From assembly GCF_010500815.1 (NCBI RefSeq), contig NZ_JAAAMG010000002.1, positions 62,001-126,000 on the forward strand: DNA of 64,000 bases, written 5' to 3'. Positions 8,971-18,081 of the stretch are shown piece after piece (positions within the stretch are counted from its first letter, which is position 1; every line of letters begins with the position of its first letter). Below the pieces are notes generated by a model that saw only the letters and a program-made list of their open reading frames with translations, did no database searches and was not told where the DNA came from. The stretch comes from Jiella pacifica (GTDB lineage: Bacteria; Pseudomonadota; Alphaproteobacteria; Rhizobiales; Rhizobiaceae). The position numbers were made by a program, and so were the translations under genes.

Positions 8971-9969
8971 TCATGCGCCTTTCCGGCCGCGTTGCAGAAC
9001 GACGGCGAGAATGATGATGACGCCCTGGATCGCCCCGTTGAGATAGGGGCTGACGAGGTCCGTCAGATTGAGAATGTTGTCGATGAGGCTGAGGATGACG
9101 ACGCCGACGACGGTGCCCCAGACCCGGCCGAAGCCGCCCTTCAGAACCGTTCCGCCGATGATCACCGCGGCGATCGCCTCGAGTTCCCACAAGATACCCG
9201 TGGTCGAGGAGGCGGAGCCGAGGCGCGGCACGTACATCACGGTGGCGATGCCGACGAGCAGGCCCTGCAGCATGTAGGTGGCGAGCCGGACGCGGTCGAC
9301 ATGGATCGCCGAATAGCGCGCCACCTGCTCGTTGGAACCGATCGCCGCGCAATGCCGACCATAGGCGGTGCGGCGCATGACGATCTCGCCGATGATGGCG
9401 ACGAGGGCGAAGACGATGATCGGCCAGGCGATGCCGGCGAGGCCGCCGTAATAGACCGGCCGGTAGACCTCGCGCAGGTTGAAATCGAGCGACAGCGTGC
9501 CGCCATCGGCCAGCCAGACGACCAGCGAGCGGAAGATGCCGAGCGTGCCGAGGGTGACGATGAAGGCCTCGATCCGGCCCTTGGTGATCAGGATGCCGTT
9601 CAGAAACCCCGCGCCGAGGCCGAGCAACAGGCAGGCGGCCATGCCGAGGATGATGGTTCCCCAGCCGCCGCCGGCGATGGGGATCAGCGAGTTCAGGACG
9701 ATGATCGTCACGCCGGCGAGAAAGGCCGACATCGAGCCGACCGAGAGGTCCAGCCCGCCGATGGTGATGACGAAGGTCGCGCCCACCGCGATGACGCCGA
9801 TGAAGGCCGAGCGGGCCAGCACATTGGTGACGTTGCCGGCGGAGAGGAACTGGTCGTTCAGGGACATTCCGAGGATCACGAGCGCGAGAAGGGCCAAAAG
9901 CGGCCCGATCACGTGAAGATCGACGGCAAAGCGCCGTCGCTGCGGCTCCACCTTGGCCTCAGCCGACAT
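8971..9969 (-). CDS. Sugar ABC transporter permease (RbsC type)
   Basis: 332-residue inner-membrane permease of the BPD_transp_2 family, with about 8-10 hydrophobic segments. The family loop GLDLSVGSMSAF (about residues 67-78) and the later region GGFGRVWGTVVGVVILSLIDNILNLT are characteristic of RbsC/XylH proteins. It overlaps the upstream ATPase by 11 bp and precedes the binding-protein gene by 25 bp, so the three are one operon. It should form a homodimeric channel powered by the ATPase at 9959-11500. Confidence 0.92.
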   Translation of the reverse strand: MSAEAKVEPQRRRFAVDLHVIGPLLALLALVILGMSLNDQFLSAGNVTNVLARSAFIGVIAVGATFVITIGGLDLSVGSMSAFLAGVTIIVLNSLIPIAGGGWGTIILGMAACLLLGLGAGFLNGILITKGRIEAFIVTLGTLGIFRSLVVWLADGGTLSLDFNLREVYRPVYYGGLAGIAWPIIVFALVAIIGEIVMRRTAYGRHCAAIGSNEQVARYSAIHVDRVRLATYMLQGLLVGIATVMYVPRLGSASSTTGILWELEAIAAVIIGGTVLKGGFGRVWGTVVGVVILSLIDNILNLTDLVSPYLNGAIQGVIIILAVVLQRGRKGA

Positions 9970-11500
9970 GAACCGCCTCCCCCGTCATTTCCGTCCCTTG
10001 CCTTGCTTCCAAACCCATCGCCCGCCGGACGATGGCCTCCTCGGTGATCTCGGCGCCGGAGACCTCGCCGGCGATCCGGCCGGACCGCATGACGATCACC
10101 CGATCACAGAGCCCAATCACCTCCGTCATCTCCGAGGAGATGACGATCACCGACCGCCCCTCGCGCGCCAGCTCATTGATGAAGGCGTAGATCTGCTGCT
10201 TGGTGCCGATGTCGATGCCGCGGGTCGGCTCGTCGAGAATGACGATCTGCGGCTCTACCAGCATGGTCTTGGCGAGAAGCAGCTTCTGCTGGTTGCCGCC
10301 GGAAAGATTGCCGACCGCCATCGTCTTCGACCCCGCCCGGATGTCGAAGCGGCGGATCGCCGCGTCCAGCGCTTTATCCTCGGCCTTCTCGTCGACGAAA
10401 ATGCCGGAGAAGCGGTCAAGGCCGAGCAGCGTCAGGTTCTCCCTGAGGCCGTATTTCAAGAGCAGCCCCCGGCCCTTGCGGTCTTCGGTGAGATAGGCGA
10501 GGCCGCGGCGCGTCGCCTCCTTCGGATCGCGGATCCGCACCGTCTCGCCGTTGCGGCCGATCGTGCCCGATGCCGGGCGCAGCCCCATAATGCCTTCCAT
10601 CAGCTCGGTGCGGCCGGCGCCGACGAGGCCGGCAAAGCCGAGGATCTCGCCGCGATGCAGATCGAAGCTCGCCGTCTCGACATAGCCGGGGACGGAGAAG
10701 TCCCGCACCGACAGCACGACCTCGCGGGACCGGTCGGCGAGCTTTTCGGGAAAGAGATCGCTGAGTTCGCGTCCGACCATCAGTTCGGCCATCCGGTTCG
10801 GATTCATCTCCGCCGCCGGCGCATTGGCGACCAGCGCTCCGTCGCGCAGCACCGTCACCTCGTCGGCGATCCGGGCGATCTCGTCGAGCTTGTGGGAGGT
10901 GTAGAGGATGGCGACCCCATCCGCCTTCAGCCGCTCGATCTGGGCGAACAGCACCTCGGCCTCGCGGCCGGTCAGGACCGCCGTCGGCTCGTCCATGATC
11001 AGGACGCGGGCCTCGCGGACTAGCGCCTTGGCGATCTCCACCATCTGCTTCTGCGACACCGACAGCCGCGACACAGGCAGCCGCGTGTCGACCGGTGTCG
11101 CAAGCTCGCGAAGAAGGCTCTCGGCCCTCGCCCGCATCGCCTTGCGATCGAGGAAGAACCCGCGCTTCAGCTCCCGGCCGAGAAAGACGTTCTCCTCGGC
11201 CGAGAGTTGTTCGGCGAGATTGAACTCCTGATGGATGAGGACGACGCCGGCCTTTTCGGCTGCCTCGCTGTCGGGAAAGCTCACCGGCTCGCCCTTCAGC
11301 ACGATCTCGCCGCCCGACACCGGCTGATAGCCGGCGAGACACTTCATCAGCGTCGACTTTCCGGCGCCGTTCTCGCCGACGAGGGCGTGCACCTCGCCGG
11401 GCCTGAGCGCGAAATCGACGTGGTGCAGAACTTCGATCGGGCCAAAGGACTTGATGACGCCGCGCGCTTCAAGGATGGGGACAGGACGGGAGGACTTCAT
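9959..11500 (-). CDS. Sugar ABC transporter ATP-binding protein, duplicated (RbsA type)
   Basis: 513-residue fused ATPase with two nucleotide-binding domains. The first is canonical: Walker A GENGAGKST (about residue 43), LSVSQKQMVEIAKAL signature region and Walker B VLIMDEPTA. The second begins near residue 260 and has a degenerate Walker A (GLVGAGRTE) but an intact LSGGNQQK signature and VILDEPTRGID, the asymmetry normal for RbsA/MglA proteins. It is the first gene of the transporter operon; a 380-bp gap with a repeat pair separates it from the dehydrogenase gene upstream, which could still be co-transcribed. Confidence 0.93.
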   Translation of the reverse strand: MKSSRPVPILEARGVIKSFGPIEVLHHVDFALRPGEVHALVGENGAGKSTLMKCLAGYQPVSGGEIVLKGEPVSFPDSEAAEKAGVVLIHQEFNLAEQLSAEENVFLGRELKRGFFLDRKAMRARAESLLRELATPVDTRLPVSRLSVSQKQMVEIAKALVREARVLIMDEPTAVLTGREAEVLFAQIERLKADGVAILYTSHKLDEIARIADEVTVLRDGALVANAPAAEMNPNRMAELMVGRELSDLFPEKLADRSREVVLSVRDFSVPGYVETASFDLHRGEILGFAGLVGAGRTELMEGIMGLRPASGTIGRNGETVRIRDPKEATRRGLAYLTEDRKGRGLLLKYGLRENLTLLGLDRFSGIFVDEKAEDKALDAAIRRFDIRAGSKTMAVGNLSGGNQQKLLLAKTMLVEPQIVILDEPTRGIDIGTKQQIYAFINELAREGRSVIVISSEMTEVIGLCDRVIVMRSGRIAGEVSGAEITEEAIVRRAMGLEARQGTEMTGEAVHVG

Positions 11501-11560
11501 CCTGCGGCGTCGCTTCTGCCCGTCTCCGCAGCAGGCGCAACGGCCACCATACAGGCGGCC

Positions 11561-11718
11561 GTCATTCTCGGGCCCCGTCCCGAGAATCCAGGGATCGTGA
11601 GACGATGACGTCTCAGAGAGATTGCTGAGCGGTGGCGTCTTCCTTGGGCGTTCTCAGTGCGAACCGCCGAAGCTGCGGCTATGGCCCCTGGATTCTTGGG
11701 ACGGGGCCCGAGAATGAC
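11561..11718. repeat. Dispersed repeat family B, inverted pair (copy 1)
   Basis: 33-bp unit GTCATTCTCGGGCCCCGTCC... at 11561-11593 and its inverted copy at 11686-11718 (ending GGGGCCCGAGAATGAC). Each unit also has internal dyad symmetry (TTCTCGGG/CCCGAGAA). A second pair of the same family occurs at 35635-35765. It lies in the 379-bp gap 11501-11879, which otherwise shows no gene. Confidence 0.85.
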
Positions 11719-11879
11719 GACGTGGCAATGCTCTTGCCCACCTGTCAGCGTGAATGATCCCGGGTTTCGGTCGGCCGGTGAAGCCCAAGCGAGCACTGCC
11801 AATCCCGGAGGGACCCTCGCAGCGAATGAAAGACCGCCCGCTTCTGCGGCTGCCCGTCGGCCGCCAAGGTCCTGATCAA

Positions 11880-13049
11880 TCAAAGCGATACCCAAGCGCC
11901 ATCCTCTTTCGACGACTTGACGCAGGCTTCGATGAAGGCGAGGCCGTCGATGCCGTCCTCGATCGTCGGCAGCGCGAGGCCGGCCGGCGGCTCGCGGCCC
12001 TCGGTGGCGGCGCGGATCAGCGCGGCGGCCTCGGCGTAGATCGTCGCGAAGCCTTCCAGATAGCCTTCCGGATGGCCCGCCGGAATGCGGCTCACCGACG
12101 TCGAAGGCGCGGTCGCGCCGGCGCCGTTGCGGGTCAGCAGCCGCTTCGGCTCGCCCAAGGGCGTGAACCAGAGCTTGTTCGGCTCCTCCTGGCACCAGTC
12201 GAGCCCGCCCTTTTCACCGTAGATCCGGAGCGTCAGGCCGTTCTCGTTGCCGACCGCCACCTGGCTCGCCCAGAGCATGCCCTTGGCGCCGTTTTCGAAG
12301 CGCAGCAGCATCGAGGCGTTGTCGTCGAGCTGGCGGCCCGGCACGAAGGTCGAGAGGTCGGCCGAAAGCTTCTCCACCTTCAGCCCGGTGACGTAGCAGG
12401 CGAGATTGTGGGCGTGGGTGCCAATGTCCCCGATCGCCCCGCCGGCTCCCGCTTTCGCGGGATCGACCCGCCAGCCGGCCTGCTTGGAGCCGGTGTCTTC
12501 GGCCCGCTCCGCCAGCCAGTCCTGGGCATATTCGGCGACGACCATGCGGATCTTGCCGAGTTCGCCATCCGCCACCATTGTTCGCGCCTGGCGGATCATC
12601 GGATAGCCAGTGTAATTGTGCGTCAGCACGAAGACCTTGCCGGATCTCTTTGCGATGGCTGCCAGATCCCTCGCCTCGGCCAGCGTCGTCGTCATCGGCT
12701 TGTCGCAGATGACGTGGAAGCCGGCCTCGAGGAAGGTCTTGGCCACCGGGAAATGCATGTGGTTGGGCGTGACGATCGCCACCGCCTCGATGCCGTCCGG
12801 CCGCGCCTTCTCGGCGCTTGCCATCTCCTCATAGGAGCCGTAGCTGCGCGCCGGATCGAGCCCGAGCGCGGCGGCCGAGCGCGCAGCCTTGTCCGGCGTC
12901 GACGACAGGGCACCGGCCAGAAGCTGGAACTTGTCGTCGAGCCTTGCCGCCATCCGGTGCACGCCGCCGATGAAGGCGCCCTCGCCGCCCCCGACCATGC
13001 CGAGGCGGATGCGGCCCGCGTTTGTCTCGTCGCGTCCTTCGATAGCCAT
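11880..13049 (-). CDS. Gfo/Idh/MocA family NAD(P)-dependent oxidoreductase
   Basis: 389-residue dehydrogenase acting on sugars or cyclitols. The N-terminal Rossmann fold starts IRLGMVGGGEGAFIGGVHR with the glycine-rich NAD loop; the family motif CDKPMTTTLAEA carries the conserved EKP-type Lys (here DKP). The region GGAIGDIGTHAHNLACY supplies the substrate-side Asp and His. The ATG at 13047-13049 is used because homology begins right after it and a GGGAGAGG sequence precedes it. It lies 14 bp after the isomerase gene and upstream of the sugar ABC genes, so probably acts on the imported sugar. Substrate not known. Confidence 0.9.
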   Translation of the reverse strand: MAIEGRDETNAGRIRLGMVGGGEGAFIGGVHRMAARLDDKFQLLAGALSSTPDKAARSAAALGLDPARSYGSYEEMASAEKARPDGIEAVAIVTPNHMHFPVAKTFLEAGFHVICDKPMTTTLAEARDLAAIAKRSGKVFVLTHNYTGYPMIRQARTMVADGELGKIRMVVAEYAQDWLAERAEDTGSKQAGWRVDPAKAGAGGAIGDIGTHAHNLACYVTGLKVEKLSADLSTFVPGRQLDDNASMLLRFENGAKGMLWASQVAVGNENGLTLRIYGEKGGLDWCQEEPNKLWFTPLGEPKRLLTRNGAGATAPSTSVSRIPAGHPEGYLEGFATIYAEAAALIRAATEGREPPAGLALPTIEDGIDGLAFIEACVKSSKEDGAWVSL

Positions 13050-13063
13050 CTCTCGCCTCTCCC

Positions 13064-14122
13064 TCAGCCGTCGATGCCGAGCATGCGCTTGTTCGCCGCC
13101 TCGTCCGTTCCGCCCGAGGCGAAGTCGTCGAAGGCCTTTTCGGTGACGGTGATGATGTGGCTGGCGATGAAGGGCGCACCTTCGGCGGCGCCCTGCTCGG
13201 CGTCCTTGATGGCGCATTCCCATTCAAGGACGGCCCAGGAATCGTAGTCGTATTCGGCGAGTTTCGAAAAGATCGCGGCGAAGTCGACCTGCCCGTCGCC
13301 GAGCGACCGGAAGCGGCCGGCGCGCTTCAGCCAGGGCTGATAGCCGGAATAGACGCCCTGTCGGCCGGTGGGATTGAACTCGGCGTCCTTGACGTGAAAG
13401 GCACAGATCCGCTCGTGATAGATGTCGATGAACTCGACGTAATCGAGCTGCTGCAGTACGAAATGCGACGGGTCGTAATTGATCTGGCAGCGCGGATGGT
13501 CGTTGCAGGCCTCGAGGAACATCTCGAAGGTCGCGCCGTCGAAGACGTCCTCGCCCGGATGGATCTCGTAGCCGACGTCGCAGCCAACTGCGTCGAAGGC
13601 GTCGAGGATCGGTACCCAGCGCTTCGCCAGTTCCTCGAAGGCGGTGTCAATCAACCCCGCCGGGCGCTGCGGCCACGGATAGAGGAACGGCCAGGCAAGC
13701 GCGCCGGGAAAGGTGACGTGGCTCTTGAAGCCGAAGTTTCCGGAAGCTCTCGCCGCCATCTTCAGCTGCTCGACCGCCCATTCCTGCCGCGCTTTGGGAT
13801 TGCCCCGCACTTCCGGCGCAGCAAAGCCGTCAAAGGCTTCGTCGAAGGCCGGATGGACGGCGACGAGCTGGCCCTGGAGATGGGTCGACAGATCGGTGAT
13901 CTCGACGCCGGCCTCCCGGCAGATACCGGTGACCTCGTCGCAATAGTCCTTCGATTCGGCCGCTTTCTTCAGGTCGAACAGACGGGTGTCCCAGGTCGGG
14001 ATCTGCACGCCCTTGTAGCCGTGGCCGGACGCCCAGTCGGCGATCGACTTCAGATCGTTGAACGGCGCAGAATCGCCCGCGAACTGGGCGAGGAAGATCC
14101 CCGGCCCCTTCATCGTCTTCAT
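13064..14122 (-). CDS. Sugar phosphate isomerase/epimerase (xylose isomerase-like TIM barrel)
   Basis: 352-residue TIM-barrel enzyme of the AP endonuclease 2/xylose-isomerase-like superfamily, like IolE/IolH. Metal-ligand candidates are in GYEIHPGEDVFDG (Glu, His), INYDPSHFVLQQ (Asp, His), AFHVKDAEFN (His, Asp) and the final VLEWECAI Glu, the expected spacing for a divalent-metal site. It is first in the operon with the Gfo/Idh/MocA dehydrogenase, a common pairing in cyclitol and rare-sugar catabolism. The 260-bp gap upstream (14123-14382) should hold the promoter; no clear operator was found there. Confidence 0.88.
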   Translation of the reverse strand: MKTMKGPGIFLAQFAGDSAPFNDLKSIADWASGHGYKGVQIPTWDTRLFDLKKAAESKDYCDEVTGICREAGVEITDLSTHLQGQLVAVHPAFDEAFDGFAAPEVRGNPKARQEWAVEQLKMAARASGNFGFKSHVTFPGALAWPFLYPWPQRPAGLIDTAFEELAKRWVPILDAFDAVGCDVGYEIHPGEDVFDGATFEMFLEACNDHPRCQINYDPSHFVLQQLDYVEFIDIYHERICAFHVKDAEFNPTGRQGVYSGYQPWLKRAGRFRSLGDGQVDFAAIFSKLAEYDYDSWAVLEWECAIKDAEQGAAEGAPFIASHIITVTEKAFDDFASGGTDEAANKRMLGIDG

Positions 14123-14382
14123 GTATTCCTCCCGGTCTGGCGGCCGCTTTCCTCCCGGCCGTCAGGACGCCCGCATTAGCGCAAACGTCTTTGTCACCCG
14201 TCATGGTGGCATAGGCCGCGGCGGATTTGAAGCGGCTGTCCGGCCGATGACGACAATAGGGTTCACGCTGCCCCGTCGCAGTCTTTTCCAGGCGATGAGG
14301 GCGGCGGACGAAGGCCGCGCGGGCGGCGCCCCGGTGTCGCCCGAGGGCACCCGAAACGCCGCCATCGCTCCCGGCCGTGTCA

Positions 14383-16008
14383 CTATCGCGTGACGAGTTC
14401 CGGCCCCATCAGGCTGTAGGGCAGCCAGGTGGAGAGCCAGGGCACGTAGGTCACCAGAATCAGGAACAGGAACAGCACCCCGACGAAGGGCATGGCCGCC
14501 TTCACCACCTTCACGAGGCTCATGCCGGTGATGCCCGAGGTGACGAAGAGGTTGAGCCCGATCGGCGGCGTGATCATGCCGATTTCCATGTTCACCACCA
14601 TGATGATGCCGAGATGGATCGGATCGACGCCGAGTTCGATGGCGATCGGAAAGACCACCGGGGCGACGATGAGGAGCAGGCCCGACGGCTCCATGAACTG
14701 GCCGCCGATCAGGAGCAGCACGTTCACGGCGATCAGGAAGGTGAACCAGTTGAAGCCGTAGTCGAGCATCAACGCGGTGATCGCGTCGGGAATGCGCTCG
14801 GACGTCAGCACATGGGCGAAGAGCAGCGCGTTGACGATGATGAACATCAGCATCACCGTCGTCCGCGCCGCGTCGACGAGCACCTTTCGCGTCTCGCCGT
14901 GGAAGCAGGCGGGGAAGAAGCTCAAGGCGATCGCCCCGAAGTTCCGCCCGAAGATCGGCAGGCCGGCGGCGAAGATCGCCGGCAGCGCGGCAAACCCGCC
15001 CTCGCCCCGCCACAGCCCGTAGGCAATGGCAAGGAGGATCGCCGGCACGCCGCACAGGACGCTGCGCTCGCCGAAGGACAGGGTGGAGTCCCCGCCGGGG
15101 CCGGCGGTGACGAAATAGACGAGGATCAGCGCGACGACGAAGAAGGAGATGCCGTAGGCGAGCGCGGAAAAGCCGGTGCGGGCGCGCGGCGCGTCGCTCT
15201 CGGCCACCCACGGCCGGCCCTTCAGCGGGCCCATGTCGCGATAGACGAAGACGGCAACGAGGAAGGCATAGACCGCAGCCGCGGCCGCCGCCTCCGTCGG
15301 CGTGAAGACGCCGCCATAGATGCCGCCGAGGATGATGACGATCAGGAACAGGCCGAAGCCGGCGGCCTTGCCGCTTCTGAGCAGCGGCAGGAAGCCGTGC
15401 CACGGCTCCGACGGCAGGTTCTTCCAGCGCGCGACGATGTAGATCGCCCCCATCAGCATCAGCCCGGCGAGAAGGCCGGGAATGACGCCGGCGAGGAACA
15501 TCCGGCCGACCGAGACGTTCGTCGCTGCCGAATAGACGACCATGACGATCGACGGCGGGATGAGGATGCCGAGCGTACCCGCATTGGCGATGATGCCGGC
15601 CGAGAACTCCTTGGTGTATCCCACCTTGCGCATGCCGGCGATGGCGATGGTGCCGATGGCGACGACGGTCGCCGGCGAGGAACCGGACAGCGCCGCGAAC
15701 AGCATGCAGGCCAGCACCGACGCCATGGCGAGGCCGCCGCGAAAATGGCCGACGGTGGCGATGGCGAAATCAATCAGCCGCTTGGCGACGCCGCCCGTCG
15801 ACATGAAGGCCGAGGCGAGGACGAAGAACGGGATCGCGAGCAGCGTGTAGTTCTGGGCAGCTGTGAACAGCTGGATCGCCACCGACGACATGGAATCGGT
15901 GGAGAAGAAGGCGATCATGATCACGGCCGACAGGCCGAGCGAGATCGCCACGGGAACGCCCAGGAACAGCAGTCCGAGGACGAGGAGGAGGAGAATCAGG
16001 GCTTCCAT
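14383..16008 (-). CDS. dctM: TRAP transporter large permease (DctM), with extended central segment
   Basis: Inner-membrane subunit that couples sodium-driven import of the substrate held by DctP. It is 541 residues, about 110 longer than the common DctM of roughly 430. The family blocks are present: GVPVAISLGLSAV, FMSTGGVAKRLIDFA, ALSGSSPATVVAIGTI, LGILIPPSIVMVVY, GGVFTPTEAAA and, near the end, MITPPIGLNLFV. The extra part lies at about residues 260-375 and is itself hydrophobic, perhaps two or three added helices. It is the last gene of dctP-dctQ-dctM, 7 bp after dctQ. The substrate may be a C4-dicarboxylate or another organic acid. Confidence 0.92.
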   Translation of the reverse strand: MEALILLLLVLGLLFLGVPVAISLGLSAVIMIAFFSTDSMSSVAIQLFTAAQNYTLLAIPFFVLASAFMSTGGVAKRLIDFAIATVGHFRGGLAMASVLACMLFAALSGSSPATVVAIGTIAIAGMRKVGYTKEFSAGIIANAGTLGILIPPSIVMVVYSAATNVSVGRMFLAGVIPGLLAGLMLMGAIYIVARWKNLPSEPWHGFLPLLRSGKAAGFGLFLIVIILGGIYGGVFTPTEAAAAAAVYAFLVAVFVYRDMGPLKGRPWVAESDAPRARTGFSALAYGISFFVVALILVYFVTAGPGGDSTLSFGERSVLCGVPAILLAIAYGLWRGEGGFAALPAIFAAGLPIFGRNFGAIALSFFPACFHGETRKVLVDAARTTVMLMFIIVNALLFAHVLTSERIPDAITALMLDYGFNWFTFLIAVNVLLLIGGQFMEPSGLLLIVAPVVFPIAIELGVDPIHLGIIMVVNMEIGMITPPIGLNLFVTSGITGMSLVKVVKAAMPFVGVLFLFLILVTYVPWLSTWLPYSLMGPELVTR

Positions 16009-16015
16009 CGTGGCG

Positions 16016-16768
16016 TCAGTCCTTCAGGACGTCTTTGTTTTCCGCCACGAGGTCTTCCGCCTCGTGTCCGGCGATGACGAGTTCGCGCCGGCCCGTCGCG
16101 ATCGCCACCATCGCCTCGATGGCGCGGAAGCCGAGAAGCGCGAGGCCGATGGGCAGCATCAGATAGGCAATCCAGCGCTGCACCCGCTCCTGCACCCCAA
16201 AGGTCTCCTGGAACCATTCGGGGTAGCGCAGGTCGTCGAGGCCGATGCCGATCTTGAAGAAGCGCTCCCAGTAGAAGACCGCGCCGCCGGAGGTGTGGGC
16301 ACCGAACAGTTGCAGCCAGTCGGCGGACAGGAGGATCGCGGCGTAGAGGAGGGTCGCGAAGGCGCCGAAGATCGCCGTGACCCTGAACAGCGGCTTGGGA
16401 AAGGTGCGGATCGCCGCGTCGACGCCGAGATGCAGCCCCGTCTTCAGGCCGTAGCCCATGCCGAACAGGATCAGCCAGGCGAACAGGATGCGGTTGAATT
16501 CCAGCGCCCCGCCCCAGCCGGTCGAAAAACCGTAGCGGGCGATCACCTGGAAGAACGACACGAGAGTGATCGTCGCCAGCAGGATGGCGAGGACGTTTTC
16601 CTCGAAGCGGGTGACGGCGTCCGGCCAGCGGCGCTCGATCACGAAGAGCAGCGCGATCAGGCCGAGGATCGCGAAATACGGCCACAGGCTAAGCACGGGG
16701 CGGGACCTTTCGAGCGGCGGAACGAATGCGCCTTCGGGCGATGGGGGAATGCGGCGCGGAAAATTCAC
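16016..16768 (-). CDS. dctQ: TRAP transporter small permease (DctQ)
   Basis: Small membrane subunit that partners DctM. About 250 residues with hydrophobic segments near residues 28-44, 60-75, 90-106, 128-150 and 196-215; the block TLVSFFQVIARYGFSTGW and ILFAWLILFGMGYGLK is typical of DctQ, followed by HLGVDAAI. It is longer than many DctQ (about 170) because of an insert with the motif YWERFFKIGIGLDDLRYPEW. The start is uncertain: a GTG at 16696 (LSLWPYFAI following) with an upstream AAAGG is also plausible and would shorten it to 226 residues. It sits between dctP and dctM in one operon. Confidence 0.85.
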   Translation of the reverse strand: MNFPRRIPPSPEGAFVPPLERSRPVLSLWPYFAILGLIALLFVIERRWPDAVTRFEENVLAILLATITLVSFFQVIARYGFSTGWGGALEFNRILFAWLILFGMGYGLKTGLHLGVDAAIRTFPKPLFRVTAIFGAFATLLYAAILLSADWLQLFGAHTSGGAVFYWERFFKIGIGLDDLRYPEWFQETFGVQERVQRWIAYLMLPIGLALLGFRAIEAMVAIATGRRELVIAGHEAEDLVAENKDVLKD

Positions 16769-16848
16769 GCGCAGGGCGGCGGGATGTCGGCCCGCATGCC
16801 GGCCCTCGCGCTAAGCGAGGGTCGGCTGCAAGATCAGCAAAGACGCGA

Positions 16849-17862
16849 TCAGTCGCCGGAGTTGGAAGCCACCGCGGCGTCGATGAGGTCCTGGCCGATG
16901 TCGTCGGTGAACTTCGCCCAGACCGGCTTCATCGTGTCGACCCACTGCTTGCGCTGCTCGGGCGAGAGCTCGCGCACGGTGCCGCCGGCATCGACGATGT
17001 TCTGGCGGTTCTTCTGCTCGATCTCGGCGACGCTGGCATTGGCCTGTTGCGTCACCTCGTCCGCGATCTTCACGAACTGGTCACGCATCTCCGGGTCGAG
17101 GCCGTTCAGCCACTCGGTCGAGGTGACGAGGAGATAGGCGAGCAGCTGGTGGTTGGTCTCGGTGACGCCGTCCTGCACCTCGAAGAACTTCTGGGTGTAG
17201 ATGTTCGACCAGGTGTTCTCCTGGCCGTCGACGACGCCGGTCTGCAAGGCGCCGTAGACCTCCTTGAAGGCCAGCTTCTGGGCCGAGCCGCCCATCGCCT
17301 CGATCATCGCCTCGGCGACGTCGGAGGTCTGGATGCGGAACTTCAGGCCGTTGGCATCCTCGGGCACCAGCAGCGGCTTGTCGGCGGAGAACTGCTTCAG
17401 GCCGGAAGACCAGTAGCCAAGGCCGGTATAGCCGACGTCCTCCATCAGGGTCAGCATGCCCTTGCCGGCGTCGGACTGGGTGAAGCTGGTGACCGCGTCG
17501 AGGCTCTCGAACAGGAAGGGCAGATCGAACAGCCGGTACTTCAGCGTATAAGCCTCGAATTTCGACAGCGACGGCGCGGCGAGCTGGACGTCGCCGAGCA
17601 GCAGCGCCTCCATCACCTTGTCGTCGTCGAACAGCGTCGAATTCGCGAAGACCTGCATGCAGGCCTTGCCTTCCATCTCCTCGTTGACGCGGTTTGCGAG
17701 CATCGTCGCGGCATCGCCCTTCGGATGACCGGTCGCGGCGACGACATGGCTGAACTTGATGACCATCTCGCCGTCGTCGCAGCCCTTCGGATCGGCCTGG
17801 GCGACGCCCGAGGCGAAACCGAAGGCGATCAGCGAGACGCTGCCGAGCAAAAGCTTGTTCAT
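16849..17862 (-). CDS. dctP: TRAP transporter substrate-binding protein (DctP)
   Basis: 337-residue periplasmic binding protein. The Sec signal peptide MNKLLLGSVSLIAFGFASGVAQA is followed by DPKGCDDGEMVIKFSHVVAATGHPKGDAA, the usual DctP N-terminus. Family motifs include LPFLFESLDAV, the ligand-binding Arg in GLKFRIQTSDV, and GVVDGQENTWSNIYTQKF with the conserved Gln/Asn region. It is the first gene of the dctPQM operon, expressed from the sigma54 promoter at 18066-18081, about 190 nt upstream. C4-dicarboxylates are the likely ligand class because of the DctB/DctD pair nearby, but the ligand is not proven. Confidence 0.92.
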   Translation of the reverse strand: MNKLLLGSVSLIAFGFASGVAQADPKGCDDGEMVIKFSHVVAATGHPKGDAATMLANRVNEEMEGKACMQVFANSTLFDDDKVMEALLLGDVQLAAPSLSKFEAYTLKYRLFDLPFLFESLDAVTSFTQSDAGKGMLTLMEDVGYTGLGYWSSGLKQFSADKPLLVPEDANGLKFRIQTSDVAEAMIEAMGGSAQKLAFKEVYGALQTGVVDGQENTWSNIYTQKFFEVQDGVTETNHQLLAYLLVTSTEWLNGLDPEMRDQFVKIADEVTQQANASVAEIEQKNRQNIVDAGGTVRELSPEQRKQWVDTMKPVWAKFTDDIGQDLIDAAVASNSGD

Positions 17863-18065
17863 GAATGTTCTCCTCCGCGACGGGCCGCTTCGGCCCGCTT
17901 GAATTGCACAGCTCTGCGACCCGCCGAGTGGCGGACCGCGACGCTTCGGAAGAAGATATGCGGAAATGAACGGCCGCCGTTCTTCGGGGCCCGTCCGACC
18001 GACCGCTCGATGACGAGCCCGTCGTTCCGCCGCAGCGCCTCCCGCCGTCGCGACGACGAATGATC

Positions 18066-18081
18066 AGCAAGGGACGTGCCA
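18066..18081 (-). promoter_or_regulatory. Sigma54 (RpoN) -24/-12 promoter of dctPQM
   Basis: On the minus strand the sequence TGGCACGTCCCTTGCT matches the sigma54 consensus TGGCACG-N4-TTGCW at every defined position. It faces dctP, with a predicted start near 18055 and a leader of about 190 nt. The sigma54 activator DctD is encoded 3 kb away (20902-22287), which supports function. No confident DctD upstream site was identified. Confidence 0.85.

Noticed and set aside
14377-16077. 566-codon plus-strand frame opposite dctM, very rich in His, Asp, Glu and Arg
   Set aside because: Complement of membrane-protein codons; the composition is the usual mirror image of hydrophobic codons, not a real protein.
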